Assembly (NCBI GenBank): GCA_012861695.1
Contig: JAAOOA010000027.1
Location: forward strand, 19,030,075-19,094,074
Origin: Trematomus loennbergii
Lineage: Eukaryota; Chordata; Actinopteri; Perciformes; Nototheniidae
Reading direction: 5' to 3'
Length of the DNA: 64,000 nucleotides
The notes beneath the pieces are model-generated. The model had not been told where the DNA came from and did not search any database. It saw nothing but the letters and a program-made list of their open reading frames with translations. The position numbers and the translations under genes were made by a program. Of this stretch, positions 17,345 to 30,369 are shown one piece after another. Every line of letters begins with the position of its first letter. The stretch's first letter is position 1.

Positions 17345-18515
17345 CCGTTAAAACCTGTTAAGCCCTGAGCCTTTTTTCAGGCCTCAGGCTCGAAAATGAC
17401 ATTCCCAGAACAAATGACCATATCTTCCCTTCTAAAAGGGTTACATTAATAATCTTTTTTCTCAAAGTAATGATAAACCTGTGAGTTGGATGTAGAAAAG
17501 TCAGAATCAATATAGATGTTTTTTATTTTAAAGAAAATTCAGATTTTACATAGTAAAAAAACTGTAAATTATAGTGTCCGTCCAAAAATTATTTTGTACT
17601 TATAGTGAAAACCACCCTTGGATGATGGGTTAGTAGACTAAAAGCTTTAGGAATCCAAAGTACAACATATAATAAGTACCCTGTATCAAGATTGATGCAA
17701 AACAAGTGACATTTGACCTTTTTAGAGAGGTTTAGCAAAGAAAACCCACTTCTGGGGTCATTTGGGTGGATTTTCCATATCTTTGGCCCCCCTCGGTCGA
17801 TTTTGATGATTGACATCTCTTTCTAACCGTCGAGCCAATAGAATTGAGGGAAAGTTCCACATACACACACACGTTACCAAATAAGGAGTGAAAGAGACGC
17901 GTAGAAAAACCGGAAGCTGCGCTAACCTCTGGTGGCTACCATTAGCAGCTAATTTTTCTTCTCCGATTTTTGCAAAAATTGAATTATGGATTATCAATAA
18001 TTTTTTTAAAGTGACAGACACATTGCTATAACCTATGGATTGACCTTCAGCCGCGATTTTTCTCGTTTTAATGCCATTGAACACGACTTTTGATCAGAAT
18101 AACAGCTAAGGTGAGCATATCTCCATGTTTTGCTACCTAAAGCTACTCGTGTGTTTTTGCTTCCCCTGTCACGAGTTCTGATCGCTCAGTGATGATCCTT
18201 ATATTTCTATAATCTGTGGACTCTCAGGATGTTATGCTTGTTTGTGCAGATCCAATAAGTATATCGATCAGTGTAGCTAGAGTTCTGTGCTAACGGCCTT
18301 AAGATCTTTTCGCCCGTAGCTAATTCAGAGGCTCGGCGCTAGCTTTGTTTTTTTTAATTTTTTTTTTATAAAAGATCAGTTAGCTGAGTTTCTTCCCGTT
18401 ACATGGATATAAAACATTCATAGTTTACTTAATATTAAGTTGCCCTCAGATGCTGTTTCCTGCAGATGACGCGTTTTTCCCCCGGTGTCGGGGGTGCGGT
18501 GTAGAAGAGGTTAAA
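17345..18515. repeat. Putative interspersed repeat of unknown class
   Basis: The block differs in texture from its flanks. It starts with an imperfect hairpin (gagccttttttcaggcctcaggctc-like, near 17,368) and ends near 18,510 with a GC-rich ggtgtcgggggtgcgg segment followed by gaagaggttaa. A TTAA lies at each extremity. From general familiarity this text resembles sequence repeated in percomorph genomes, but I cannot confirm a second copy in this window. It carries no transposase ORF. Confidence 0.3.
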
Positions 18516-19221
18516 AGTAATACCTTCTGAGAAAATGAATAAGTGCACCACTAAAAACTAAAGGATTTCAACGAAAATGGAAATGCAGGGGAGGGAGCAT
18601 GTGGACAAATGAATGTATTCTCTACTCAAGTCTAGACAGAGGAGAAAGTGTTGAGAAAACAAGAGGGGTGAAAGGATTTTTTTGAAAGCATACAGATTTT
18701 TCCCCTGCATCAAGATCACGAAGAACTGCGCAACAGACCGGACACGCATTACAAATAATGCAGAGAGCATGGGAGTGACGCAACGCAGGAAGGATCTATC
18801 TCTGAATCATATGCCTCTCACTCCCAGAGTTTCTCTCTTGTTCTCCTACTCACGATCCCTCTACTGTGGTTCACTTACATTCACATTCCCATTGCAGATA
18901 ACCAGTATAACAATAATGACGACAATACTGTCCGATGATGCGTAAGAGAGGTACAAGGTGACAGATGGCTGGGTCTGTATAGTGGTACTATATATAATGA
19001 GATGCTACCTCTCTTCCTGTTTCAGTCGCAGAGCAGGACACCTGTCACATCACACCTCAAGCCGTCAGTACACAACACACTGCCTACCTATGAATAATTT
19101 GAGCAAATAACTGTCAGAGAAACTGACACACACGGCTCGCATTCTCACTCTCTCTCCACTGGTCTCTCCTTTTCTCTCTGCCTCGCTTTATCTGTCTCTC
19201 TTTTCCTTCCAGCACTTTCTG
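18516..19221. other. Non-coding stretch, no supported gene
   Basis: No recognisable exon or structured repeat. It runs into the CA array at its right edge through a pyrimidine-rich tract near 19,140-19,205. Confidence 0.5.
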
Positions 19222-19253
19222 ACACACACACACACACACACACACAACACACA

Positions 19254-19284
<31 letters not shown>

Positions 19285-19341
19285 CAACCCACACACACAC
19301 AACCACCCACACACACACACACACAACACAACACACACACA

Positions 19342-19389
<48 letters not shown>

Positions 19390-19402
19390 ACACACACACA
19401 CA

Positions 19403-19464
<62 letters not shown>

Positions 19465-19467
19465 ACA

Positions 19468-19539
<72 letters not shown>

Positions 19540-19547
19540 ACACACAC
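19222..19547. repeat. Compound CA-rich microsatellite, about 326 bp
   Basis: A long CA array repeatedly interrupted by CC or AA steps (cacc, caac), so the frame of the repeat slips about a dozen times. The three long minus-strand open frames of Cys-Val repeats that overlap it are artefacts of the dinucleotide. The interruptions suggest an older array, or several arrays merged by slippage. Confidence 0.97.
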
Positions 19548-21986
19548 GGCCTAAATCAGTTAGGGGGCCCGGCCGGCTGCGCCAAAGTGAGCCGAGCGTG
19601 ACATCTCATTTTCAGCAGTAATACTGGGCTGAGCCTTCCTCCCTTACAAGTTAAATTGTGAAAAAGCTCTGCATTATACTTGATCATGACTAGACACAGC
19701 ACGAGATATGCATGTGAGAAGAGAGCACACTGAGGGAAACACACACACTTGGTAAATAGAGTGGATATACAGTGCCTGCAAGTGACACAATCGCACAAAC
19801 AGCATGTTTTGCTTGCACCCTGCAGACACTAAAACAAACACATATGCTTATTTTAGACAGACTAAAACAAGGTTTCAAGCTGAAATACATTAGGAGGGTG
19901 TCTCCCCAGTGTGCTCTCACAACAAAATTGTTGAAAATAAAGAAAAAAAGATGCAGAGACCTTATTGAAGATGTGCATGTTCCAGTGTCTTGCTCAGCAA
20001 ACAAATATTAGAAAAATCAAAGCATGGTAAAATTGGAGCCCACTTGAGGCGTTCTTGTTTGTGCTTTTCACATAATTTGTTTATTCCAAGACAGACTATA
20101 TATAAATGCAAATAAATAAATATGTAATGTCCTCTCATTCCTCAACAATGCTGCCTAGTTCTCACTATGTTGGTTTTATATTCATGGTGCTTTTTAAGGA
20201 TGTGTGTTTGCACTAGCAGGCCTACACAGTGTTTCTAGAGGTCCAATGGTTTCCTCGGGACATTTCATCTTAAGGATCATACTTGGGCTGTCAGTTGAGC
20301 TCCGAATAAACATTGCCCAAATGTACTGCATATTCATGCTTGAACCATTTTCCATTTTTAAAAAGCAGTTTTAAAATAGAGGTTGCCCTTTGGGCCACCC
20401 TCAGGTCAAACTGTCCTCTTTGCACCAAAGATGTTGAAATCTAAGGGGCAGATTTCCATTCAATTTGCTGGGATGTCTCCGCTCCCTGGAGGAGGAATTC
20501 TAGTATTTTGGGTGATCTCTCTGAACTTTAATGTCGGGGCAAAGCTATTTCCAGCTGTGCACATGAAATCTGTCCTGAATCTGTCAAAGAATTACCGAGC
20601 AGTATGCACTCCAGAGAATAAAACCTCCACAATTTAGACACTCCATGTAACTCCATTTGATTGTATGACCGGTGGCGTAGCATTATAGTCAGGACCAACT
20701 ATAATTTGTAACCCTACTGATGCAGCTTTTAGAACAGCACACATATTGTTCATGCTGTGCAATACTCACACAACAGGTTATGCATTTTTGGTATTTTTTC
20801 CCACAGTTAGGTATGGCCCTACTTGCACTTCCCTATGTGTTGCTCCCTCAACAGGCAGTGACGCAGTGTGTTTTCTATCTTGTCTAAATGGCATTCTCAA
20901 TAATAGATGGGCAGCCTGTCTGACTACTCTGTCAGCCTCCATGAGCGTTTAAAAATAGCCCGATTCTGTAGACACAAAACACATCAGTATAGAAACAAAC
21001 CTGAGCATGTCACCACTTACAAAACTTTAGACGAACTCTAGATAGAGCAACCCGCGACCCGAAGAGACCTGGATCTAGTTAGCTGTTATTGCTAACAATC
21101 TCTGAGGTGACGCCTGTTCAATAAGTCAAACATTTAGATTATTATCTTTATTTCTATTGTTCAGATGTTTATTGTCTTTTTTCAATAGTTATCTCCATCT
21201 CCTACTCGGTATTACATCACAGCTGCTGACACAATCAGAGGGTTGTAAGTGAATCAGTCCTTTGTCCTATGTTCAGCCAACACACATACATGTATATCCA
21301 AAGAGAAGCCCTACTCATACTGTGGCTGGGTGGTGTGAGCAGCTTTATAGCCTCCACATCTTCTCATGGGTCCATTGGTGAATATGTTACAGAATCATAT
21401 GTGTAAGAAGCTGTATCTATAGGGGTTGCACATGTGTTTCTATAATAACTCTATCCTCAGTCATTACAGCATTTCATCTACATGAAACAGTGAAAGCTAA
21501 CCATTTGGAAAGACCAAGAGATGAAGGAAGAAGAAGAAGTGAGGATCAAGAGAAAAGCAGTGCCAGGAGAAGACTCAACATCCAAGTAATTGTACATTTA
21601 CACCTCGTTACTCTGACAGCCTGCGTGTCAAGACCTTTCTTATACAGTCTATGGTCAAGAACGACTGCAAATAAGTGTTTTCTGTGATTGCAAGTCAAAG
21701 TAACCCCTTTCTTTGACTTGCAGGATGGAAACAGTGACAGCACTCTGAACTCCATTACTGCAGCTCAGAGCAGCAATTACAGAGAGACTGAGTGTCAGAG
21801 TCACTAATCAAAGCATCATTTCAGCAAAATGATCTTTTAAATATTCAGTCCTGTGGTTTGCATGACATGTCACAACTAATGGCCCTTAGACGGAGATATT
21901 GACTCAATATTCATCCCATCATAGCCAAAAAAAGAAAAGCAACTGTGAAAGAGTTTCCGCAGTTTGTCTTCACGTCCAATGTTAGA
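19548..21986. other. Non-coding stretch, no supported gene
   Basis: No exon with recognisable protein features. The sequence is AT-rich and unique-looking, with small CA-rich patches. Confidence 0.5.
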
Positions 21987-22695
21987 GGCCCAATCCCAAA
22001 CCACGCCCTACACCCTACCCTACACACTACCCTCCGTTTGCGCGTTTGCGTGTTTGCGCGGAGGGTCCGCCACATTAAGTGCTGCTCTAAACCAACGAGT
22101 GTGGAGCGGTGTGAAGGGGAGTGGGCTATCACCCTCTCAAACAGCGAGTCTGCAGCGGTGCTGACTGAGACCGGTCTCTACCTGACCGGTCTCAGCTCTG
22201 TGTGTGTCCGTCAGGAAACACTGTTTACAAGTAGTTCCATCAAACATCCACTGATAAACTGAGATGTTAACAACCTCATGATAACCTCATATTTTTTTAC
22301 TTAGGATCGTACCTGTGTTTAGTCTAGAAAAAGGTAATGTGTGCATTTTATTATAAAGTTGTGTATAGACTGTTGCAAAAACTAAGAAGCTTATAAACAT
22401 CAGGTTTAAAACTAAAAGAGATTTACAAAAAAGTAACACAATTAAGATGTTTGGAGTTTTATTTTAGTTATTCATTTTCATTTTTTGTCTAAGAGATGCT
22501 GATTTGAAACCGTTGTTACATACAGTTACGGCATTTCCTGTTTCTGCCTGAGAGAGGGGAGTTTGTCCCAAAGCTTGCCGCTGTACTTACTCCCTACATC
22601 TGACAGGAGGGAGCCTCGTTGAGCTGCGAGTGTCACTCCACAGAGTTCACTCCGTCACGGAGGGGAGTGTGTAGGGCGTGGTTTGGGATTGGGCC
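21987..22695. mobile_element. GC-rich inverted-repeat element, 0.7 kb
   Basis: The left end starts ggcccaatcccaaaccacgc. The right end at about 22,669-22,695 is its exact complement over 27 bp, and the similarity continues inward across a roughly 12-bp gap. TTA lies just outside each end (left ttaga, right ttaatgg), so a 3-bp target duplication is possible but not secure. Within the left arm a self-complementary motif ctccgtttgcgcg...cgcggaggg forms a hairpin. There is no transposase, so it is a MITE-type element. The 105-codon frame across it is not a gene. Confidence 0.75.
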
Positions 22696-23231
22696 TTAAT
22701 GGACCGTCAATGTCAAGGGTGGGAGTTGGAGGAATATTATTAATTCAGTGAACGTACTCATTGCTAATAAGTTCACTCAACTACAACCCACTCTGCAGAG
22801 TTACAGTATTACAGACTGTGCTTTATATATGTGTTTCTATTTCATGTAAGATTCTACAAAGATAATAGTTTTTGTATACAGAATTCAAGAAATATAGTCT
22901 GTGTTAACTACTTAATATTGTGTTATGTGACAGTTACTACCTGATTGTGTGTTCTATGACATTGGCTGTATTGGTGGTGTGTCTCCAGGTTTTAGTGGGT
23001 CGTTTTGAGTCAAAGGACCAGAGCAGATTTTTTTTTTGTACAGGCTAAAGACACATAACAATAACATATAGGAGATGACATTCCGTCTCAGACAAAACAA
23101 AAACAGAAGAAATAAAGATACAGTCAGTCGGATCACTTCAACATTTCACAAACAAAAGTAGGTTGACAACAAAATATCACCAAAACACAACATGGCAAGC
23201 ATATTTAGTGTTCCTTTAATCCCACTCTTCG
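22696..23231. other. Non-coding stretch, no supported gene
   Basis: AT-rich. It may include part of the 3' untranslated part of the LINE relic that lies immediately to its right on the minus strand. Confidence 0.4.
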
Positions 23232-23590
23232 TTAGAGCTCATTATTTCCCGTTTCATGGCGGGTTGAGCCACCCTTTGATTTTGTGTGGCACTCATTTTT
23301 CCAAAAGAAATTGTATCTACTCTTCAAACTCCTTAAATTAAGATTACTCCTTGATTGACTTTTGAAAATATGTATTTTAGCCAGAAGAATAGTTGTATTG
23401 CGGTCTTCATCTAAAAGCCCAAATACAATATTCAAGGGTGTAAATGTAATTTCAATATGAGTGTCTTCAGCCAATTTGAATCTTAGACCACAGACTTGCA
23501 ACATACAGTATGGACAATAAAAAATAAATGCATCTGGTCTTCCTCTTCCTCATCACAGATTTGGTTTTTGTTGCCCGTCCGTCCCGAATG
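23232..23590 (-). pseudogene. Relic of L1-type LINE ORF2, C-terminal end
   Basis: Read on the minus strand, the frame gives a segment with HLFF followed by a short Cys-rich stretch, and then about 60 residues later ILLAKIHIFKSQ. This order (an H-L-F motif in a CCHC-like region, then a hydrophobic-LAKxHIxK block) is what I know from the C-terminus of L1/Tx1-clade reverse transcriptase ORFs in fish. The frame changes between about 23,505 and 23,520, and nothing upstream is preserved, so it is a 5'-truncated decayed copy. Assignment rests on pattern memory and not on alignment. Confidence 0.45.
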
Positions 23591-26500
23591 GTTTCTGTGC
23601 TTCTGACATCTTCATCTCTAAACCCTGCATACTGCTCACTTCAGCAGTCTCAAACAGAGCGACAAGTAAGTCCTCTGCATACATAACGTTTCCTTCTCTC
23701 AGCATGGAAGAGAAGGAAAAGGACGAGGTAATCATCAGCTCAAACAATGCTTTGGTATGTTTCCCTGTAGACTATTAGACCTTGTTTTTATACAGTAAGC
23801 ATTACGTGTGCTCTCAATTACATTAATGTGAACAGATCACAAAATGATAAGCAGCTAAAGTTATTTTCTTTTCCCTCTTGCATTAACATCTTTCAAAACT
23901 TGAGAGTAATCTTCTGCCAAGTAAATTGAATATTCTGAGTCTCTGCTTGCTATGCTTTGCTGCACTTGTGTATCTTATTTCAGAAAAGATTTCTTGAGCA
24001 TGAGATATCCTGACCCCTCCATCTGTATCTTAGCATGCAAACACATTTTAATTATCTTGACACAAGGCGTACATGATGGGAGAACGGCTGGCTTTTGATC
24101 TCACTGTATTTGATTTATTGGTGCGTTCAAAGAGCAAGAAAGATATAGAATTATGCCTGAAATGTTTCCACGTTGCGGCATACAAATGTATAATATAATC
24201 TGTACTCAACAGGCAAAACAATGCAGGAGGAAATCTCTTTATACATGAATAAATAACAATATCAGGCAGTTGTGTAGTGTTCATCTGGACGATTCCCATT
24301 TGTAATTTGATTATGCAAACATCCAATTATAATGCCTCATGCTGCATGATCTTTTTGAGGATCATGAAGTCAATCCAGAATGAATCATATATTTCAAACA
24401 TCCTGTGTGTTCTTATTTGTATTGCATTGCACTGAAGCAGACAGTGTTTCTGTATGTGGGCATTCAGTCATATGCAATGATGTTTTTACCAAAATGTATA
24501 ATGTCAAATAATGTTGTAGGTCTTAGCTCCTTTTTATTGTCAGTCATTCTTGGAACAAGTCAAGTTGTCTATCAAGGGTTCCAACCACCACTTGCTCAAA
24601 GCATCTTATACAATCTAAGTCATTCAAGTGCATCAATGCTTGTTTTAATTAACACTGTTTTAGATAAGGAATTTAGGTTTAACAATCGGAGGTGAGCAGT
24701 TTTGTGATTCAAGAATCAATTATGTCACAAGGTAAGGGGGGGGGGCTGAGCCAAGTGAGCAAACGATCAAGAGGGATTCTTATGGTGAATGTATCCATGT
24801 TACCAATGTCAAAGGCTCATTAAAGCACGGACCTAACATTTTGGAGAACCTTCTATTGAAAGCATGACGAAAACAAAGGAACAGCCTACAAAGAACGTAT
24901 TGTAAGTCAACAACAACACCGCTCAATTCGCTTTTTCCATTTCTTTATACTTTGGCCCAGTGAAACGACAGAATGCCTGCTACTTTGTTATTTGACTTTG
25001 ACTACCACCAACTGAGTAGAAGGGCGGGAAAGGAGGAAGGAGTGAAATTGAGCGCATAACAACACAATGTCCATCTCCATTGCCCACCCATCTGCCTGTT
25101 TGTCTGTCTTTCCTTCAAGGCCTATGTGTCCTTAGCTCTGCCAGGCACAATCTGCCACTGAGGCTCATAACTGCAGAGCTTCAGGGGGAAGCGCAGAGAA
25201 TAGGAGGACAAAAAGAGCATCAGTGATAAAGAAAGAAAGTGTAATGTGTCCAAAGATAAAAAACAGATTGACATCAGAAGCTGCCATAGAGCTCTGAAAA
25301 AAAAGTGTCTGTATGGATGTTGATTTATGTTGTTAATGAGGAGAGCTACAGGACTTCTGGAGTGCAAAGCATGCTGGGATATGCCTAAGATATATCCACA
25401 GCACAATACAGCCTCCAACTGTGGCCAGTGGTCCTTTTGATACACATGTACACACTAAGGGTAATCCCTCTGGAACAAATGAACTGTTTTACCCGCAGTG
25501 ATGTCAGTTCTTGTCTCACTTCAACACTTCATCATATTTTTTGGAATGTGTGGATGGTGGCATGTTTACATCTGTGCACCATTTTAGACGGTAAACAGGC
25601 TTCATTTTCATTACAAGCCCTCCTCAGTACAGCGGGTGCTTTAATGAGAAGCAACCCTTCATGTTGTCAGCTATGTCTGTGAACATGAAACAAAAGGATT
25701 TCCAGCCGGCCAGCTGCCTGTGTTTTAACCAAACCTCTGGCAGAAGGGTTTAGGGTTTGGACTGAGTGTTAGCGCAGCCAAACTCTCTGGTAAAACATGG
25801 ATTAGAGCGTGGAAGGGGAATTTCATAATCCTCCCCCCCCCCCCTTCTCATTTTCTCTTCCTCTTTCCCTGCCTCTCTCGGATGATGAATGACAAATCTC
25901 ATAGGGCCGGGGATGCCGTCAGAATATTTAAGATAATGTCATGGTGCGGGCCTGGGCAAAGTTTCATTATTTTGTTTTGTATTCTGATGTTATGTACAGT
26001 ACGCCCTAAAGAGAACACAGTAATAAAGGAAGTTGATATTGTGACAGGCATCCATTTAAATAGCTTTGTCATATTGGACAAAATGTAAAGGACACTCCAC
26101 AGATTACCAAATCAAAAAGTAATTATATTACTTGACTATATTCTCATAAGTAATTAGTTAGCATTGTAGTTAATCTACTGATTTCAAACCAAAATTCAGC
26201 AGTAACTTCTGTCAATGAAATGTGCTTTTACTAATTGAATTGTTGCTGCCTAACTCTCATGAGTCTGTGTCCTCGTGTAGTAAGAGCATATTTAAGTAAA
26301 TGCAGACAAAAACTTCACCAGGATAATCTCTAAATAAGAGGTTAGCATAGAGCAGAGACATAATCTAAGTTTGACACAGTTGAATTAATCAAGCAACAAA
26401 GAAAACTGTGGCTTTGTTTCCAAGTGACATTCTTAAAATAACATCCGTTATCCTGAAAAGATCAAGTCTATATTTATAAACCTTCAGTAGTTATTCCACC

Positions 26501-27666
26501 TGCAGCAAGAGTCATTACTTTTTTTTTTTAGGTTAGGATGTATGAAAATAAAGAAGAAATATATTCAAACAAATTCACTGACTAGCTTATTCCCTCAAGA
26601 CAATCTTGCACAGAAGATGTGCTCATTGTCCTCATCAACTCATGCATGCAGTTGTTTTTTTTTTGTCTTTTTTTAAGAGAACAAAACAGGAACACTCCAA
26701 TTGATAAGAATCTTGTAGAAGGCTGTGAAATAGATGTTAAAAAAACATTCCTGGGAACATTGCCTTCCCAATCTGAGACTCCTTAGAATTCACATTTCAA
26801 TTGCTTGCTTTTTTTATGTGAGCTGTTTATAAAGACTTACGGTACAGGAAGTAAATTAGCACAATATTTTACTTAGAAGTAAACGTGTGCTCATTTCTGT
26901 ATACAAACCACAGCACAGTGCCACACACACATCGTCTTAGCTTTTGTCGCCTGGCTGGTGGATTAAGTGTGGGCATTTGTGAAATCATTTGAACCCTGGG
27001 GTGCGAAGAGGAGTGTAGAAAAGTGTGTGTGCGCATAGGTGTGTGTGTGTGCATCCTGCGTGTTCAATGTGCTGTGTATTTGGCCCATGTTTGTGAACAT
27101 TATTCAGCATATGTGTGTTTGGGTTTGGGGCCGACAGTGATTCAGTAAAACTTCAGTAGAAGAAGAAATGAACTTCCCTTGGCTTGTTTTAACAGAGGAT
27201 ATACAACAATCAATATTATTATCGACCGTGGGGTGAGGTAGCATTTGTTTGACTATCGATTGCTTCAAACAAACAGCGTATTTCTACATTTTAACCTCCA
27301 TGACTCCAGACTCTGAGAAGCTGACTAAGCATCACAGATCATCTGAAGGATATTTTTCTTCACTTTTGATATATGAATGAAGGTACACAACATATATACA
27401 CTGTCAAGGTTTAGTCAGTTTAGTCTTGAGAATTGAGTGGGTATACTGAACCAGCTCCTGAGTGCAGATGTGTGTCTGCAGGATGTAGGTTAGGGTGAGG
27501 CGTGCATTTATAATCTCTAATCCCCTGGAACAAACTAAATGATTCTGCCTCTAAACACCTGTCAGTCTATTTATGCCAGTGCTCTGCTCAAGGCAGAGAA
27601 AGCAACCATGTATAAACACATACAATCCATCTAATCATCACTTATGACACATTAGAAGATACGTTG
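23591..27666. other. Non-coding stretch, no supported gene
   Basis: No exon with recognisable features. It contains a G run near 24,738 and a C run near 25,834. The segment 25,860-26,090 looks less repetitive than its surroundings, but I cannot assign it. Confidence 0.5.
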
Positions 27667-27760
27667 TAGATAGATAGATAGATTAGTACTTTATTGATCC
27701 CAAATTGGGGAATGTTTGCGTTGCAGCTGCATAAAAAGACAAGGCAATGTACATAAGAGT
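27667..27760 (-). mobile_element. LINE 3' end fragment with (ATCT)n tail
   Basis: On the minus strand the sequence reads ccccaatttgggatcaataa, then agtactaatc and an (ATCT)n tail, a 3' terminus common to truncated non-LTR retrotransposons in fish. The (TAGA)n run at 27,668-27,682 on the plus strand is that tail. The upstream extent of the element is uncertain. No coding part is visible. Confidence 0.5.
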
Positions 27761-28139
27761 ATCTGTAGAGAACGTGCCATCTGCCTGTATTTTCTTATTC
27801 TGTTGTGTTCTGGACGTTTCGTGAACGTGGCAAAGAGGTACCAGATATGTACATGTGTGCCAGAGGAAGTTAGGCTGAAACAGCGCCCAAAAGATCCAAC
27901 AAATGGCAAGCCGCAACCCCGATTCTCGTTCCAAACACAGAGTTAATCTGGGGCTCTCTCTTACCCGCTGGACCCTAATCACAGTCAGGGGGCTTCTGGT
28001 GTCGTTGAGTTGGGTGGGGGGGCAACTTTGAATGCTCTGTGTACAAACCACAACTGACAAGTCATAATTATTCTGCCTTTAAATGCAATTTTAGATACTT
28101 GTACATTACATGACTATTAACATATTGTGACGGTTGTTC

Positions 28140-28635
28140 CCTCTACAAAAACTGTTTAACAAAAGGTATAAGGACATGATTTGAACAAGATACAGGGATG
28201 ACGCTGTTTCATTATAACGGGGTGTTTGCAGTTTATTTATTTATTTGGCTTTTCTTGAATATCATTTACCTCTGTTGTGTATTTGTTTGTTTTTTTTTTG
28301 TTTATTTATCTGTTTATTTATCTGCTTATTTGTTTATTTATTTACTTATTTGTTGTTTTGTGTTTTTGTTTTGTTTGTTGTTTGTTTTTCAAAAAAAAGG
28401 ATTTCTTTAAGAAAAAAAATATATATATATATATATGTTAATAATTTAGTTTTTGGGAGAAGGGGTGGGATTAAATAAGTGTAAACTTCTTCCCACCCCT
28501 TTTCGGATGTGTAATTAAGTAGAGTCATATTTTTGTATATCAATTTGACACTGCTTATTTTTTGTATTGTATAATAATTCTCATGTTAAATGTTTGTATT
28601 ATTGTTTTACACATTCAAAATAAATCAAATCAAAT
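28140..28635 (+). mobile_element. LINE 3' UTR fragment, A-rich tail
   Basis: The block ends at about 28,612-28,638 with ttcaaaataaatcaaatcaa and a short (ATCAA)n tail, typical of a non-LTR retrotransposon 3' end. Upstream it has a T/TTTA-rich section (28,225-28,390), an (AT)n tract and the GC-richer segment tgggattaaataagtgtaaa with a nearby complementary cttcccacccctt. No reverse transcriptase frame is present, so this is a 5'-truncated copy. The left boundary is a guess. Confidence 0.5.
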
Positions 28636-28664
28636 CAAACTCTACTACATTTATTTGACAGCCA

Positions 28665-28868
28665 TAGCCATTGCATTACATGGAATTTGGCAGACTCTTT
28701 TTATCCAAAGTGACATACATACACTTGAATACCATAGACATGCCTGCAGGAGCCATATGGGGTTAAGTATCTTGCCGAAGGATACTTAGACATGTTGTCT
28801 GCAGGGGTGGGATTAAACCGTTAAACCCCTGAATTGCAGATCAGCGCACCACCCCTGTGTTACAACAG
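28665..28868 (-). mobile_element. tRNA-derived SINE, copy 2 (diverged)
   Basis: It shares the order of blocks with the copy at 13.9-14.1 kb: on the plus strand a tail with cagactctttttatccaaag, then the ggggttaagtatcttgccga block, then a tRNA-like head whose box B (minus strand, ggtttaatccc) is preserved while box A is degraded. It has the same orientation as copy 1 and is older by its divergence. Confidence 0.65.
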
Positions 28869-30274
28869 ATTTGTGTAAAATATCAGGCTTCTAGTACTTG
28901 TAGTACATACTGATGCCAATTTGCTTATGCCTTTGCACTTCTACCAAAGTGATATTCTGAAAGTATGAGATTAGCTTGTAGTGGGAAGCATTTGTATAGT
29001 GGGGCATTGCTAATTTTATGTAAAACATCGCAATGCTTTATCCAACACTAGTGTACCCCCGTCCCAGCAATGCTTTGGCCTGTATTTTCACTGTATACAA
29101 GTGTGAGCTTTTCTCCTGTCTCACCCATCCTTCTCACACCGAACCCCACCTCGAGTTATCCCTCCCTTTTCCTGTCAGTTTGTTAGCTTAAAGTGACATT
29201 GAGTGATCCGAAACCAAAAGCAAAATTAATATAAATTAATCAAAATACTCTCTCCAATAGCTCATGAAAAAAAACCCTGCAAGCTTCCAGGACTTTCTAC
29301 TTTTTTTGGTTTCTCTAATCGAAACAAAACAAGTATTCTTGCATCACAACTAGTGAGAAAGGTGTGAGTAAATGTGATTCATTTTAGTGGATAAACAAAT
29401 CCAAAACAAAACAATTGAATTTGACTGCTTTAAGGTGTTTTGTTTTGTCATTTGAAATGATACTGTCCTTTAACACTTTTAAGCTAATAGTCGCATGAAT
29501 ATGAAAGAGTCTTACTTCAGTGTGTGTAAGAATGTGTGTTTATGCAAGGTCTGTGTGTGTGTCTTTGAACATTAGTGTAATACATTTTGTTTATATTGCT
29601 TCAGGGTGTTTTGTTTTGGGCTATATTAAGTCAAAGGTGAGGTTATGTTAGTTTGAACACTGTTTTGCTTCCTGTCCTATTAAAAAAAATGTCCTTCAAA
29701 AACAGTCGAGTTGAAATTAGGTTGATTTTCCACACATTTTGCACGCCAAGATTTTGAGAAATTCAGCTATAGGCCATAGCATATTTAGACAGCAAACAGA
29801 TGCTTCAGTAGAACATAACGCCATGCATTCATCCAGCTGAACTGTGCCTAGACTTACAGACACACTTATGCACACACAAGTACACACACGGGCAATACAG
29901 ATACTGTCTCTCTGCGAAACTGCAGATACAAAGTGACAAGCTCAATATTTATACCCAGATCTTAGCAGTGCGTACTGAGGGAGGGAGAGCGACGCAGGGC
30001 AAGATGGATAAAGAGCGGCGAGGAGAGAGAGACTCAAGAAGAGAGGCAGGCTACAAGGCGATGGGAAATGTCAGAGGGTGTGTGTTTGTGCGTGCATCTG
30101 CGCTGTGTGTGTGTGTGTGTGAGTAAGAGTGATGACAACATAGAGGGAAAGAGAGAGAGATGAGTGTGCAGCACAGATGCCAAATGAATCTAGGGCAGTC
30201 CAGAAAAAAACAAGGCATTATTCCAAAATCCACTTTTATGTGTGTGCAAGTGTGTACGTAATTGTATTTCTATA

Positions 30275-30277
<3 letters not shown>
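28869..30277. other. Non-coding stretch, no supported gene
   Basis: AT-rich, with GT-rich patches near 29,520 and 30,080-30,120. No exon is recognised. Confidence 0.5.

Positions 30278-30368
<91 letters not shown>
30278..30368. repeat. (GT)n microsatellite, about 45 repeats
   Basis: A GT dinucleotide array with one GG slip near 30,333. Open frames of Cys-Val or His-Thr repeats over it are artefacts. Confidence 0.97.

Positions 30369-30369
<1 letters not shown>

Noticed and set aside
19114..19547. Three long minus-strand open frames rich in Cys-Val repeats
   Set aside because: They are the translation of the CA/GT dinucleotide array in three frames; no non-repeat protein evidence.
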